From positions 1 to 21,238 of IMG/VR virus record IMGVR_UViG_3300032360_001426: 21,238 bases of DNA; one strand, written 5' to 3'. Of the stretch, positions 1 through 7,890 are shown one piece after another. The translations under genes were made by a program, and so were the position numbers. Position 1 is the stretch's first letter. Each line of letters begins with the position of its first letter. The notes below the pieces were generated by a model that saw only the letters and a program-made list of their open reading frames with translations, did not search any database and was not told the origin of the DNA. Source of the stretch: a virus.

Positions 1-414
1 TACCTACATTGTTATAGATTGACTGCTAAATTTTGGTTTGGAGCTAATAGTTTAGACGAAAATCACTGGGTTGTAGATTTTGGTAATCTAGGTCATCTTA
101 AAAAAATTCTAAGAGAGCAATTTGATCATACAACATGTATTGCAGCAGACGATCCTGCGTTACCTATTTTTGAAGAACTTCGAAAAGCTGATGCATGTGA
201 TTTGAGAGTTATGTCTAAAGGTACTGGTATTGAGCGTATTGCTGAATATTGTCATGATGTTTCAGATGAAATTATAAAAGAACAAACTGAAGGTAGATGC
301 TGGGTAGATAAAGTTGAAGTTTTTGAACATGAAAACAATTCTGCGATTTATACAGAGAATATGATTACTACGATGAGATTTGCTGATCCGGAAGGTGGTT
401 ACCAAAATGGGTAA
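1..414 (+). CDS. queD: QueD-like 6-carboxytetrahydropterin synthase, 5' end outside the window
   Basis: The frame is open from base 1, so the N-terminus lies upstream. A TTG at 19 lies inside the conserved core and is not the real start. Visible motifs are LHCYRL at codons 2-7, then VVDFGNL, then FDHTTCIAADDP, the typical order of the QueD/6-pyruvoyl-tetrahydropterin synthase fold, which turns 7,8-dihydroneopterin triphosphate into carboxytetrahydropterin in the preQ0 (7-deazaguanine) pathway. The zinc-binding element is normally HGH. Here it reads HCY: the first His is kept, while the second position is Tyr as in the HGY variants I recall from phages and proteobacteria. A queE gene follows one small gene later, which supports the pathway call. 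The product would act in the cytoplasm on tRNA or DNA deazaguanine precursors. Confidence 0.85.
   Translation, partial: YLHCYRLTAKFWFGANSLDENHWVVDFGNLGHLKKILREQFDHTTCIAADDPALPIFEELRKADACDLRVMSKGTGIERIAEYCHDVSDEIIKEQTEGRCWVDKVEVFEHENNSAIYTENMITTMRFADPEGGYQNG
390..398 (+). promoter_or_regulatory. Shine-Dalgarno site for the small basic protein
   Basis: GGAAGGTGG lies 8 bases before the ATG at 407. It is one of the few clear ribosome-binding sites in the window and decides the start of the small basic protein. Confidence 0.55.
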
Positions 415-568
415 AGGAAGTAAAAGACGAAAAGGAGAAAATACAAATAGTATTGTTACTAATTGGGATGAAATTGACTGGAACCATACGCTAAAGGCGA
501 TGGCCCGGTATTTAAAATCTACTAAAAAGAAAGATGATCGAAAAAGAATCAACGATAATGAAAGCTGA
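407..568 (+). CDS. small basic MGKGSKRR-type phage protein
   Basis: A 53-residue basic protein starting MGKGSKRRKG. The frame continues upstream to 380, but I chose the ATG at 407 because a purine-rich GGAAGGTGG sits just before it (390-398) and because MGKGS(K/R)R starts are common in small proteins of T4-like marine phages. A central NWDEIDW stretch matches the NWDxIF/W pattern of that small family as I remember it. It overlaps the end of queD by 8 bases and the start of queE by 11, so the three genes are probably translated together. Function is unknown. The high Lys/Arg content would allow nucleic-acid binding, but nothing shows this. Confidence 0.7.
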   Translation: MGKGSKRRKGENTNSIVTNWDEIDWNHTLKAMARYLKSTKKKDDRKRINDNES

Positions 569-1304
569 CGGAACTGAGACGATATACTTATCCGACGATA
601 AGATATTTTATACAATTGAAGGAGAAGGAGAATTTATAGGTTATCCCTCTGTCTTTATGCGACTATCAATGTGTAATTTAACTTGCAAGGGATTCGCTTC
701 TGCTGATTCTCCTCATGGCTGTGATAGTTATATATCTTGGAGTGTAAAAAATAAACTTACATTAAAGGAGATCTTTGATTTTTTTGCAAGTAGTGGTTAT
801 AAAGATCATTTATACAACGGTGCTATATTAAAAATAACTGGAGGAGAACCTTTAGTACAACAAAAAGCTCTATTAAAATTTTTAGAGTATATGGAGGTTG
901 AATGGGGCTGGATTCCAAGGATAGATTTTGAAACTAATGCAACTATTATGCCTGATAAAGAATGGACAAGAGTAGGTGCTACGTTTACTACTTCTCCTAA
1001 AATGAGTAATAATGGAGATCCAGAAGATAGACGCTATAAGCGTAATGTTTTAGATTGGCATTCTATAAATGGGTCTGGTTTTAAGTTTGTTATTGATAAA
1101 GAGTCCGATATCGATGAGGTTTTCGGTAAATTTATTACACCGTTTGATATTCCTACGGGTAGGGTATGGTTAATGCCATGCTGTGGTAGTAGGGAAGAGC
1201 ATATAGAAAAGGCTCCTATGGTTGCTGAGCTAGCTAAGAAGTATAGATTTAACTTTAGTCCTCGGTTACATTTATTAGTATGGGATATGGCTTTAAAAGT
1301 GTAA
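558..1304 (+). CDS. queE: QueE-like 7-carboxy-7-deazaguanine synthase (radical SAM)
   Basis: A 248-residue protein if the ATG at 558 is used; an ATG at 534 would add eight residues lying inside the upstream gene. QueE converts carboxytetrahydropterin to 7-carboxy-7-deazaguanine using SAM and a 4Fe-4S cluster. Seen: EGEG near residues 21-24, a Cys cluster at C39, C43 and C55, the SAM-binding GGEP at 95-98, and the C-terminal SPRLH..VW signature near 234-242. The cysteines follow CX3C-X11-C instead of the usual CX3CX2C, a nine-residue insertion in the cluster loop of the kind I recall in phage QueE proteins. The gene follows queD, so the window carries two consecutive steps of preQ0 synthesis. 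Such genes in phages serve either host tRNA queuosine or deazaguanine modification of phage DNA, and the sequence does not say which. Confidence 0.88.
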   Translation: MKADGTETIYLSDDKIFYTIEGEGEFIGYPSVFMRLSMCNLTCKGFASADSPHGCDSYISWSVKNKLTLKEIFDFFASSGYKDHLYNGAILKITGGEPLVQQKALLKFLEYMEVEWGWIPRIDFETNATIMPDKEWTRVGATFTTSPKMSNNGDPEDRRYKRNVLDWHSINGSGFKFVIDKESDIDEVFGKFITPFDIPTGRVWLMPCCGSREEHIEKAPMVAELAKKYRFNFSPRLHLLVWDMALKV

Positions 1305-1308
1305 TTAA

Positions 1309-1315
1309 CTAAATA
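1309..1315 (+). promoter_or_regulatory. possible T4-like late promoter element CTAAATA
   Basis: CTAAATA resembles the TATAAATA late-promoter octamer of T4-like phages. It ends only 9 bases before the ATG at 1325, leaving almost no leader, and such AT-rich strings are common by chance here. Confidence 0.2.
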
Positions 1316-1324
1316 TTAGATAAT

Positions 1325-2074
1325 ATGAGAATTGCAATTAGTGGGACAGCATGTCAAGGAAAAACTACTTTAATTAAAGATTTTTTAGAGCAATGGCCTA
1401 GTTACAGTACACCTAAAAAAACTTATAGAGATATTATTAAAGAAACTAGTCTTGATGATTCTTCTAATATTAATAAAAAAGTTCAAAAAAATATTTTGGA
1501 TTTTATGATTAAAGAGCAAAAGAAATATCGTAGGTCTGATAATGTGATTTTTGATAGATGTCCATTAGACAATCTTGTATATAGTATGTGGGCGACAGAA
1601 CAATCTGAATTAGATATTGACGAAAAGTTTGTTGAAAAGTGTATACCTCAGGTGAGAAAAAGTTTCTCTAATTTAGATATTATATTTTTTACTCCTATAA
1701 CTAAGGTGGCGCCAGCTGAAATTGAAGAAGATGACTTACATGATACAGACTCTAAGGTTATAGAGGAGCTTGATAATATTTTTAAAGCTATGCATCGAGA
1801 GTATATGGATAATGATGCTAGTGTTTTTTTTATTAAAGATGATAAGCCGGGAATTATAGAAGTATTTGGTAATAGACGAGAACGTATACAGATACTTAAA
1901 CTTTATATTGATGCAGAAGGAGATATGCATTCAGGAGGTGATCTTCTTGATGAAGATATGTTAGCTGATATGAAAGCATTAAGTGGGGTATGGAACGATG
2001 TAGATCCTACAGAACATTCTCATATACAGAAATCTATAGAAGAGCAAAATAAGAAAGATCGGATGAATAAATAA
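1325..2074 (+). CDS. NadR-like AAA_28 P-loop kinase/ATPase
   Basis: A 249-residue protein with a Walker A loop GTACQGKTT at residues 7-15 and a FDRCPLDNLVY block at 76-86, the DRxPLD lid/catalytic pattern of NadR-type and deoxynucleoside-kinase-like AAA_28 proteins. These phosphorylate small nucleosides or nicotinamide riboside with ATP. The exact substrate cannot be read here; a phage nucleotide-salvage kinase is the likeliest role. The C-terminal ~60 residues are acidic, low in recognisable motifs, and may be disordered. It lies 20 bases after queE in an AT-rich gap that contains CTAAATA. Confidence 0.7.
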   Translation: MRIAISGTACQGKTTLIKDFLEQWPSYSTPKKTYRDIIKETSLDDSSNINKKVQKNILDFMIKEQKKYRRSDNVIFDRCPLDNLVYSMWATEQSELDIDEKFVEKCIPQVRKSFSNLDIIFFTPITKVAPAEIEEDDLHDTDSKVIEELDNIFKAMHREYMDNDASVFFIKDDKPGIIEVFGNRRERIQILKLYIDAEGDMHSGGDLLDEDMLADMKALSGVWNDVDPTEHSHIQKSIEEQNKKDRMNK

Positions 2075-2078
2075 TTAT

Positions 2079-2270
2079 ATGACGGATTATGATAAATTAT
2101 GTGAACGATATATGACTAGACAAGTACGTTCCTTTTATCCTCGTAAATTTGAATTATCAAAAGAGTTTATTGATGCGTTTAAATTAGAATATTCTAGATT
2201 AACTGAAAGCGGTCAAAATCGAAAGACATTATTAGAGAGAATTCGTAAGGCTTTAAGTTTCCATCTTTAA
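2079..2270 (+). CDS. small protein of unknown function
   Basis: A 63-residue, charged, probably helical protein with many Lys, Arg and Glu residues. I do not recognise its family. It begins 4 bases after the NadR-like gene, consistent with one transcript, but no clear ribosome-binding site is visible. Its last 18 bases overlap the 3' end of the convergent phoH gene. It has no Cys/His cluster and no hydrophobic segment. Its place in a tightly packed operon favours a real gene, but a chance reading frame is possible. Confidence 0.5.
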   Translation: MTDYDKLCERYMTRQVRSFYPRKFELSKEFIDAFKLEYSRLTESGQNRKTLLERIRKALSFHL

Positions 2271-3053
2271 ATTTCGTAATACTTTTACGATGTGTTTTAA
2301 TATTTCAGATCTCACAATATCTAATTCATTAAATCTAAATGTATATATACCGTGTTCATAGGATTCTTTTTTATCAAATACATTCGTGATAGTTTTAAAT
2401 CCAGTCTTACTTCCTATATCACTTTGCTGAGTGTCACCAGTAACTATATATTTTGTATTTTCGCCAAATCTTGTTAAAATCGTAGTTAACTCTACTGGTG
2501 TTAAATTTTGCGCTTCGTCAACAATAACACATGCATTATTGAACGTTAGTCCTCGTACATAATTAACAGGAACACATTTAATATATTCTTCGGTTATTAA
2601 ATTAGAAGACATAGATTTATCTAAAAACTCATTTAATTTTTCAAACAGTGGAAAACACCATGGTAAAAACTTTTCATCAACCTCACCCGGGAGAGATCCC
2701 ATGCTTTTTGAAGCAGATTCCACAATGCTTCTTATATAGATAATTTCTTGTACTTTTCGTGTACGTAATAATTGTAAAGCAACATATACTGATAAATATG
2801 TTTTTGCAGAACCTGCTGGTCCATCAACAAGTACCATCTTACATTCATCTTTAAAACAATTTTCAAGAAATTGTTCGTGAACAGGTGTTATGTCATATTT
2901 TTGTGTAACATTAAAATTTAGAAATGTATTTTTTTCAATACTCTCTTTAATTTCTTTATTATTAACTACTGTTTTTCTACTAACTCGTCTGCCACTTAGC
3001 GCAGTCTTTTTAGTTGAGTTAGAAACCGACGATAATCGTCCTTTTCTAGCCAT
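2253..3053 (-). CDS. phoH: PhoH-like ATPase
   Basis: A 266-residue protein of the PhoH/RhaB P-loop family. Seen: Walker A GPAGSAKT at residues 78-85, Walker B VIVDEAQN at 176-183 and GDTQQSD at 206-212, all in the family's usual order. The first ~40 residues are basic and rich in Ser/Thr/Lys/Arg, a low-complexity tail. PhoH-like proteins are a hallmark auxiliary gene of marine phages. Their role is still unclear: RNA helicase/nuclease-linked or phosphate-stress roles have been proposed. It is transcribed against its neighbours: it converges with the gene ending at 2270 and diverges from the oxygenase gene at 3126, so it forms its own short transcription unit. Confidence 0.92.
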   Translation of the reverse strand: MARKGRLSSVSNSTKKTALSGRRVSRKTVVNNKEIKESIEKNTFLNFNVTQKYDITPVHEQFLENCFKDECKMVLVDGPAGSAKTYLSVYVALQLLRTRKVQEIIYIRSIVESASKSMGSLPGEVDEKFLPWCFPLFEKLNEFLDKSMSSNLITEEYIKCVPVNYVRGLTFNNACVIVDEAQNLTPVELTTILTRFGENTKYIVTGDTQQSDIGSKTGFKTITNVFDKKESYEHGIYTFRFNELDIVRSEILKHIVKVLRNLKMET

Positions 3054-3125
3054 ATCTTTAATTATTTATTGCATTTCATACAAATTAAAATCAATAATTA
3101 AGCACTTATTGATATTAAAAATAAA
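3054..3125. promoter_or_regulatory. divergent AT-rich promoter region between phoH and the glycan island
   Basis: A 72-base, almost entirely A/T gap between divergently transcribed genes, so it should hold promoters for both. On the minus strand, AATAAATA (3070-3063) is one base from the T4-like late octamer TATAAATA, but lies only 9 bases from the phoH ATG. On the plus strand, TTGCAT at 3069-3074 is a weak -35 candidate without a convincing -10. Its role as a promoter region is positional inference. Confidence 0.4.
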
Positions 3126-3842
3126 ATGAATATATTAAAACCTACTGAAGATTTCTTTTTTAATGGGTACTCTACACTTTCTCTCAAAGATTCTCCCGTA
3201 CAGAAGAAATTTTTAAACGCAATTGAAAAAGCTAAAGAAAACGAATTCGATCAAGAAAAGTTTTCCTGGAAGACAAAATATCCTGGTACAGAAGATTTTA
3301 GAGAGAGTATTTTTGACTATGACCCGTGTTTTATAGACATATTATTTGATAATAACATACCAGAACTAATCGAGAAATGTATTAATTATAAAAGAGTAAC
3401 ATTATCTCATATACAACTAAGAAGAGCCTACCCTGGTAATAGTTATATGGATTGGCATAGAGATAGCTATATAGACAACGGTAAACAAATCGGTATGTTT
3501 CCACCTAGCATTAAAATTATTTTTTATCCACATTATTCAAAAGATGAGGACTGCTTAAAGATTATACCTGGAACTCACATTAGATTTTTCGAAGACAGGA
3601 AAATTGATCTTGAAATTAACACTAAATTCCCGCAAAAAATCATCAAATCATCAGATCACAATATGACGCTTTTTGACACCTCTATTTGGCATAGCGCGAT
3701 CAACGGAAATGACCCAAAAGGATCACTTAGATTAGTTTATAACTTTTCAAACAAAAAACAATATTTAGAAAATTTCGCGGAGAAACCCATTCATGAAAGA
3801 ATAAACAGTTACTATGAGCAAAAACTCCAAGAAAAAAATTAA
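3126..3842 (+). CDS. phytanoyl-CoA dioxygenase-like 2-oxoglutarate/Fe(II) oxygenase
   Basis: A 238-residue protein with the 2OG/Fe(II) dioxygenase facial triad: H111 and D113 in DWHRDSY, distal H189 in DTSIWHSA, and R202 in GSLRLVYNF as the likely 2-oxoglutarate-binding residue. The spacing and length match small PhyH-type oxygenases. These hydroxylate small molecules, sugars or protein side chains using O2, Fe(II) and 2-oxoglutarate. It is the first gene of a long plus-strand sugar island, so a hydroxylated sugar or a glycosylation site on a protein are plausible targets, but the substrate is not visible. It overlaps the next gene by 29 bases, indicating co-translation. No signal peptide is seen. 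Confidence 0.75.
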   Translation: MNILKPTEDFFFNGYSTLSLKDSPVQKKFLNAIEKAKENEFDQEKFSWKTKYPGTEDFRESIFDYDPCFIDILFDNNIPELIEKCINYKRVTLSHIQLRRAYPGNSYMDWHRDSYIDNGKQIGMFPPSIKIIFYPHYSKDEDCLKIIPGTHIRFFEDRKIDLEINTKFPQKIIKSSDHNMTLFDTSIWHSAINGNDPKGSLRLVYNFSNKKQYLENFAEKPIHERINSYYEQKLQEKN

Positions 3843-4872
3843 AACATGTTTTATTGGTTTAGGTAAGAGAGCTAGGACGTTCTATATACCAATATTGCAA
3901 AAACTTAATGAAGAATTTGAACTCACTGGCTTTACAAAAAAGACTAACCTTCGTGCAAAAGAAATAGAACAGCAATATAACATTCGTTTTTTTAATTCGA
4001 TTAGATCTATGGTAGAAAATAACCCTTCAGAATTAATAATCGTCTGTGTACCGTCTACCGAAGTACCTAAAGTTGTTAATGAGCTCCAAAATGTCAATGC
4101 TACTATTTTTATTGACACTCCAGTATACTGGGATGTTAATCAAACAAGTAAATTAAACATTTTAGCATCAGAGCAATGGCCATTTTTGCCTATAGAACAG
4201 TTTAAAAAGTTATTAATTGATAGTGGAGAACTCGGTGATGTATTTTATTCAGAGAATGACAGCAGAACTTTCGAATATCATGGAATAGCACAATTAAGAA
4301 ACTATTTTCATTCTAAAAAACAAATATCTAAAATTACAGGTTCAATGTTATTTAGACCTGAGGAACAATGGAATTTTGGAGTAGTTCGATATTCAGATAA
4401 TACTGGATTTTTGTATAAATTTAGCTATTTCACTAAAAAGTCTAGTTTTAGAACACATCAAGCATTAAAAATATATTGCACAAAAGGCAGTATTATTTCT
4501 GGCTGCTTACATGAAAAAGGGAATGACTATGAAATTTTTAAAATCTCTAAAGCTGTTAATGATAACGCAGAACATTGTAACGCTATAGTCAAAAGAAGTG
4601 AAAAAACTATAACAAACAAAGACACTTCGTACCATAGTGGTACAAACTACTATGAAATAGAGAGTATATCTTGTGAGTTTAGCAACGACAAAAAAATAAT
4701 TTGGCAAAACCCGTTTTTAGGAAAAGGATTTAATGATCAAGAAATAGCGATAGCCACATTACTTACTAACGCTAGAAATGTTTCTCAAGGAACAAGCGAA
4801 GCTCTCTACCCAGCTTACAAATCATATCAAGATTACGTAATTATGAACCATATACGACAGTCATCACAATGA
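3814..4872 (+). CDS. Gfo/Idh/MocA-family oxidoreductase with atypical active-site motif
   Basis: A 352-residue protein with an N-terminal Rossmann fold (CFIGLGKRA around residues 12-20, then IIVCVPST near 75-82) and a long C-terminal alpha/beta part, as in Gfo/Idh/MocA NAD(P)-dependent sugar oxidoreductases. The family's catalytic EKP tripeptide is replaced by DTP at residues 101-103, so the usual active-site lysine is missing. YHGIAQLRNYF near 155-165 could carry other functional residues. The protein may be a dehydrogenase of different chemistry or a non-redox sugar binder. It overlaps its upstream neighbour by 29 bases and is joined to the downstream methyltransferase gene by an ATGA overlap, so it belongs to the same operon. 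Confidence 0.65.
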   Translation: MSKNSKKKIKTCFIGLGKRARTFYIPILQKLNEEFELTGFTKKTNLRAKEIEQQYNIRFFNSIRSMVENNPSELIIVCVPSTEVPKVVNELQNVNATIFIDTPVYWDVNQTSKLNILASEQWPFLPIEQFKKLLIDSGELGDVFYSENDSRTFEYHGIAQLRNYFHSKKQISKITGSMLFRPEEQWNFGVVRYSDNTGFLYKFSYFTKKSSFRTHQALKIYCTKGSIISGCLHEKGNDYEIFKISKAVNDNAEHCNAIVKRSEKTITNKDTSYHSGTNYYEIESISCEFSNDKKIIWQNPFLGKGFNDQEIAIATLLTNARNVSQGTSEALYPAYKSYQDYVIMNHIRQSSQ

Positions 4873-5477
4873 AAACAACACCTAATTTAGATTTTATAGT
4901 AAAAAAACATCATTTAAATGATACTGGATTAACAAGACATTATTTAACTTTATATTCTATAGTTTTAGGAATGGAATCAAAAAATGTATTTGAATTTGGC
5001 GCTGGTTTCTCAACTCAAGTAATAGTAGAAGCGCTAAAATTAACTAATGGTAAATTAACCAGTGTAGATATGAGACCTTTATTTACACGAGAAGATATAC
5101 CCAGTGATTTTTTAGATAATAATAAGGATGTATGGTCTTTTAATGAAGGTAATTCGTTAAACGTTGTACCTACTTTAGATCATAGTGAGTGCTACGATGT
5201 TGTATTGCACGACGGCTCTCATACAGGTACCGAAGTTACTCAAGATTTAAACAATATAGCTCCGTATGTTAAAAGCGGTGGTTTAGTTTTAATACATGAT
5301 ACAGCTCATTATGACTTAGGTCCTGAAATGAGACAAGGATTATTAAATAGTGATTTAATTAAAAACTATAAACATGATGGATCGACGCTACCGTATGGTT
5401 ATGGTTTAACTATTGTTAAAATCCTTCGTAATCATAATAATAATAAATCAGTTAATATTACATGGAGAAAAATGTAA
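4869..5477 (+). CDS. class I SAM-dependent methyltransferase (Methyltransf_24-like)
   Basis: A 202-residue protein with the class I fold signature: motif I FEFGAGFST at residues 41-49, acidic strand-2 end SVD at 65-67, YDVVLHDGSHTG at 109-120 and GGLVLIHDT at 137-145. The HDGSH/HDT pair is typical of small methyltransferases often found next to glycosyltransferases and O-antigen genes, where they methylate sugar hydroxyls. The start ATG overlaps the stop of the oxidoreductase gene (ATGA), giving translational coupling. The target is unknown; a sugar O-methyl group is the contextual guess. Confidence 0.75.
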   Translation: MKTTPNLDFIVKKHHLNDTGLTRHYLTLYSIVLGMESKNVFEFGAGFSTQVIVEALKLTNGKLTSVDMRPLFTREDIPSDFLDNNKDVWSFNEGNSLNVVPTLDHSECYDVVLHDGSHTGTEVTQDLNNIAPYVKSGGLVLIHDTAHYDLGPEMRQGLLNSDLIKNYKHDGSTLPYGYGLTIVKILRNHNNNKSVNITWRKM

Positions 5478-5478
5478 T

Positions 5479-6300
5479 ATGGGTTTAGGAGGTCATTTAA
5501 TGTGGACAGCCGTCGCCGCGGCAATAAAAAAGGAAAAAAACGTACCGGTTTTACCGATAGATGATTCTCGTACGGTAATAAATAGTGAAATATTTATTAA
5601 TAATTCAAACTTCACAACTAATAAGAATAATGATCATTTTTGTATAAATTTATCTAATCCAGCATTAATTTATTTGGAAGAACATGGCTCTAGAGTTAGG
5701 TTTAAGACTAACGAACATGTAATTACATTTTGTTGTAAACAATTAGGTATAAAAAATTATAAATTAAAGTGTGAACTATTTTTAACTGAAGCTGAGGAAA
5801 CTCAGGCACAAAAAGTTGTTCAAACTTTACCAACAAAATACATATGTATTGAGCCTTATTCAAAAATGAGCTGGTCGCAAGGGAAAGTATACCCTTTTAC
5901 AAAATGGCAAAACATAATTAACACTCTAAAAGATAAAGTTTCTTTTGTTCAGGTCGGATCAGGAGGTCAACCGGCCTTAGAAAATGTAATAGATTTAAGT
6001 GGTAAGCTTTCTTTTAGAGAATGTTCGTACGTACTCAAGAAGTCGTCTTTACTTTTAGCTTCAGAAGGCGGTATTGTTCATCTAGCTAACGCAGCTAACA
6101 CTAAATCTGTTGTAATTTTTACAAGCTTTCACTCTCATCCTTCTGTTTTTCATTATCCAGATAATATTATAGTTGATATCTCTCTCTACCGAGACGAGAT
6201 TGGCGGTTATAAAAATCATCCACTTTTAAAACAAGAGCGTGATATACACAATGAGAATGAAATAATACATTTTATAAATGAAAATATATATAGCTTTTGA
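5479..6300 (+). CDS. GT9 (heptosyltransferase-like) glycosyltransferase
   Basis: I start this 273-residue protein at the ATG at 5479, one base after the preceding TAA. It begins MGLGGHLMWTAV, matching the glycine-rich G-x-GD/G-x-L start of GT9 proteins; a longer frame from 5413 would add an Ile-rich stretch that reads as an artefact of the upstream gene. The C-terminal nucleotide-binding half is recognisable: YICIEPYSK near 121-129, a W..KW run near 132-143, DLSGKLSF near 172-179, and SEGGIVHLANA near 195-205, which fits the GT9 pattern D/S-x-G-x-x-H-x-A. GT9 enzymes add heptose or related sugars from nucleotide donors. The N-terminal acceptor half is shorter than in the usual ~350-residue enzymes. 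Confidence 0.65.
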   Translation: MGLGGHLMWTAVAAAIKKEKNVPVLPIDDSRTVINSEIFINNSNFTTNKNNDHFCINLSNPALIYLEEHGSRVRFKTNEHVITFCCKQLGIKNYKLKCELFLTEAEETQAQKVVQTLPTKYICIEPYSKMSWSQGKVYPFTKWQNIINTLKDKVSFVQVGSGGQPALENVIDLSGKLSFRECSYVLKKSSLLLASEGGIVHLANAANTKSVVIFTSFHSHPSVFHYPDNIIVDISLYRDEIGGYKNHPLLKQERDIHNENEIIHFINENIYSF

Positions 6301-7207
6301 TTTTATTGATGGTCCCTCTGGCGGAGGAAATCAATTTTTAAAAAATTTACATGATGAATTCTTTAAAAAGGATGTATATTGCAATGATCCGGGACAAGCA
6401 GATGTTATTCTTTTTAACGGTCATCACAACCCGAATGAAATAGGAAGGCTAAAAAATAAATTCTCAAATAAGTTTTTCGTACATAGGATTGATGGTGTAT
6501 ATAAATTATATAATAGGCTCACCGATATTCGACAAGATATATCTTTTAAAATGAATGAAGCTTTCTCTGATGCGACTGTATTTCAATCTAAATGGGCGTA
6601 TACCGAACTTATAAAACAAGGATTAAACTTACAAAATAAACCTAATAGAGTAATATCAAATGCAGCAGATAATAAAGTCTTTTTTTCATGTCCTTCATAT
6701 TTAACACGTGAACATTCTGATAAAATAAACATTGTTTCTACCGGATGGTCAGATAATCCTAATAAAGGTACTTCTTTTTATAATTATTTGGATAGTCATT
6801 TAGACTTTAGTAAGTATACTTTAACTTTTATAGGCAATTCTCCCACTAAATTTAAAAATGCAAAATCTATTCTACCACTTAATAGAGAAGACTTAGCTAA
6901 TGAATTAAGGTCAAAGGATATATTCTTTTTCCCGTCAAAATATGAGTGTTGTTCGAATTCTCTTATAGAAGGAATAAGCTGTGGTCTTATTGCTATAGCT
7001 TTGAATAGTGGTGGTAACATAGAGATTATTAATAGATGTAGTGCAGGTGTTTTATTTGATAATAAGGAAGATTTAATTTGCAAAATTCAAGAAATAAGTT
7101 ATAATATAAAAGAGCGAAGAGAAAGAATAACACCCCCGGTTCTTGATATTATATCTAATCAATATATTAATTTTTTTAAACGATGCATAGAGTCAACATT
7201 AGCATAG
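6278..7207 (+). CDS. GT4-type (group 1, GT-B) glycosyltransferase
   Basis: A 309-residue protein with the retaining GT4 signature. SKYECCSNSLIEG gives an E223-x7-E231 pair, followed by the nucleotide-binding GLIAIALNSGG near 236-246. The N-terminus has a glycine-rich GPSGGGNQFL loop at 12-21, as expected for the acceptor domain, and VHRIDGVY near 68-75 resembles the family's VHR.dg pattern. Such enzymes transfer a sugar from a nucleotide donor in the cytoplasm. The ATG lies 23 bases inside the end of the GT9 gene, and the frame runs 25 bases into the deacetylase gene, so the three are likely translated as a block. Confidence 0.82.
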   Translation: MKIYIAFDFIDGPSGGGNQFLKNLHDEFFKKDVYCNDPGQADVILFNGHHNPNEIGRLKNKFSNKFFVHRIDGVYKLYNRLTDIRQDISFKMNEAFSDATVFQSKWAYTELIKQGLNLQNKPNRVISNAADNKVFFSCPSYLTREHSDKINIVSTGWSDNPNKGTSFYNYLDSHLDFSKYTLTFIGNSPTKFKNAKSILPLNREDLANELRSKDIFFFPSKYECCSNSLIEGISCGLIAIALNSGGNIEIINRCSAGVLFDNKEDLICKIQEISYNIKERRERITPPVLDIISNQYINFFKRCIESTLA

Positions 7208-7887
7208 ATGACGTGAGTCCTCACCCACGCTCGTCTATTACTGTTTTAGATAGGTGCTATGAACTAATAGATATTTTTCCTGATATTAAATTTACTTTAT
7301 TTGTACCTACTGCTTATTGGCGAGCAATGTCTGAACCAAACCAAGAGCCATATTTTTTGCATAAGTATTCAAAATTTTGCGAAGCATTAAAGAAATTAAA
7401 TAAACAAAATTTTGAATTAGGGTTTCACGGTCATTTTCATAGTTCGATACATAATAAAAGTAATAATGATGAATTTAGACATGTAACGTATAAACAAGCA
7501 ACACAAATAATTAATACAATGCTGTTGGAGTGTAATCAATCTGGATTAATAGATTATTTTAAACCTATTATTAGACCTCCTGCATGGAAAATGACAAAGG
7601 AAGCTATAAAAGCTGCGTCTGATTCGGGTATAAAGTATTTTTGTTTATCAAAAGCAGATTATGCTATTAAAACGTATGAAGGAGCTGACAAAAACGTTAA
7701 TACTATTTATCAAACATGTAGTCCTCCGTTTCTCCCTCTTAACCTCACAGAGCAAACAGAGATAGTCTATCATGCTTATGAACCAGATAGAAATTTCTTA
7801 AGTATAACAATGAAAAATGACCTTGTTGACTTTTTAAAAGTAAATAAAAAAGAAATAAAGTTTTGCTTTATACAAGATATGTTGTAA
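7183..7887 (+). CDS. polysaccharide deacetylase-like protein (NodB/DUF2334 type)
   Basis: A 234-residue protein carrying the carbohydrate esterase 4-like metal and catalytic motifs: ISIDDVSP with D9/D10, ELGFHGHFHS with H82, H84 and H86, and IRPPAWK at 131-137. These are the typical order and spacing of NodB/DUF2334 deacetylases, which remove an N-acetyl group from amino sugars using a divalent metal. No signal peptide or anchor is present, unlike exported peptidoglycan deacetylases, so it should act in the cytoplasm, for example on a nucleotide-linked or lipid/protein-bound sugar. It overlaps the GT4 gene by 25 bases. Confidence 0.72.
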   Translation: MHRVNISIDDVSPHPRSSITVLDRCYELIDIFPDIKFTLFVPTAYWRAMSEPNQEPYFLHKYSKFCEALKKLNKQNFELGFHGHFHSSIHNKSNNDEFRHVTYKQATQIINTMLLECNQSGLIDYFKPIIRPPAWKMTKEAIKAASDSGIKYFCLSKADYAIKTYEGADKNVNTIYQTCSPPFLPLNLTEQTEIVYHAYEPDRNFLSITMKNDLVDFLKVNKKEIKFCFIQDML

Positions 7888-7890
7888 AAA

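Noticed and set aside
262-615. Minus-strand frame of 117 codons opposite queD and queE
   Set aside because: It covers three well-supported plus-strand genes, and its hydrophobic, repetitive residues are typical of an antisense shadow.
2890-3129. Plus-strand frame of 79 codons opposite the start of phoH
   Set aside because: It is antisense to the clear PhoH N-terminus and has no recognisable motif.
5413-5478. Ile-rich N-terminal extension of the GT9 gene that could look like a signal peptide
   Set aside because: It overlaps the end of the methyltransferase gene, and the conserved GLGGHLMWT starts at the ATG at 5479, so it is a reading-frame artefact of the AAT repeats.
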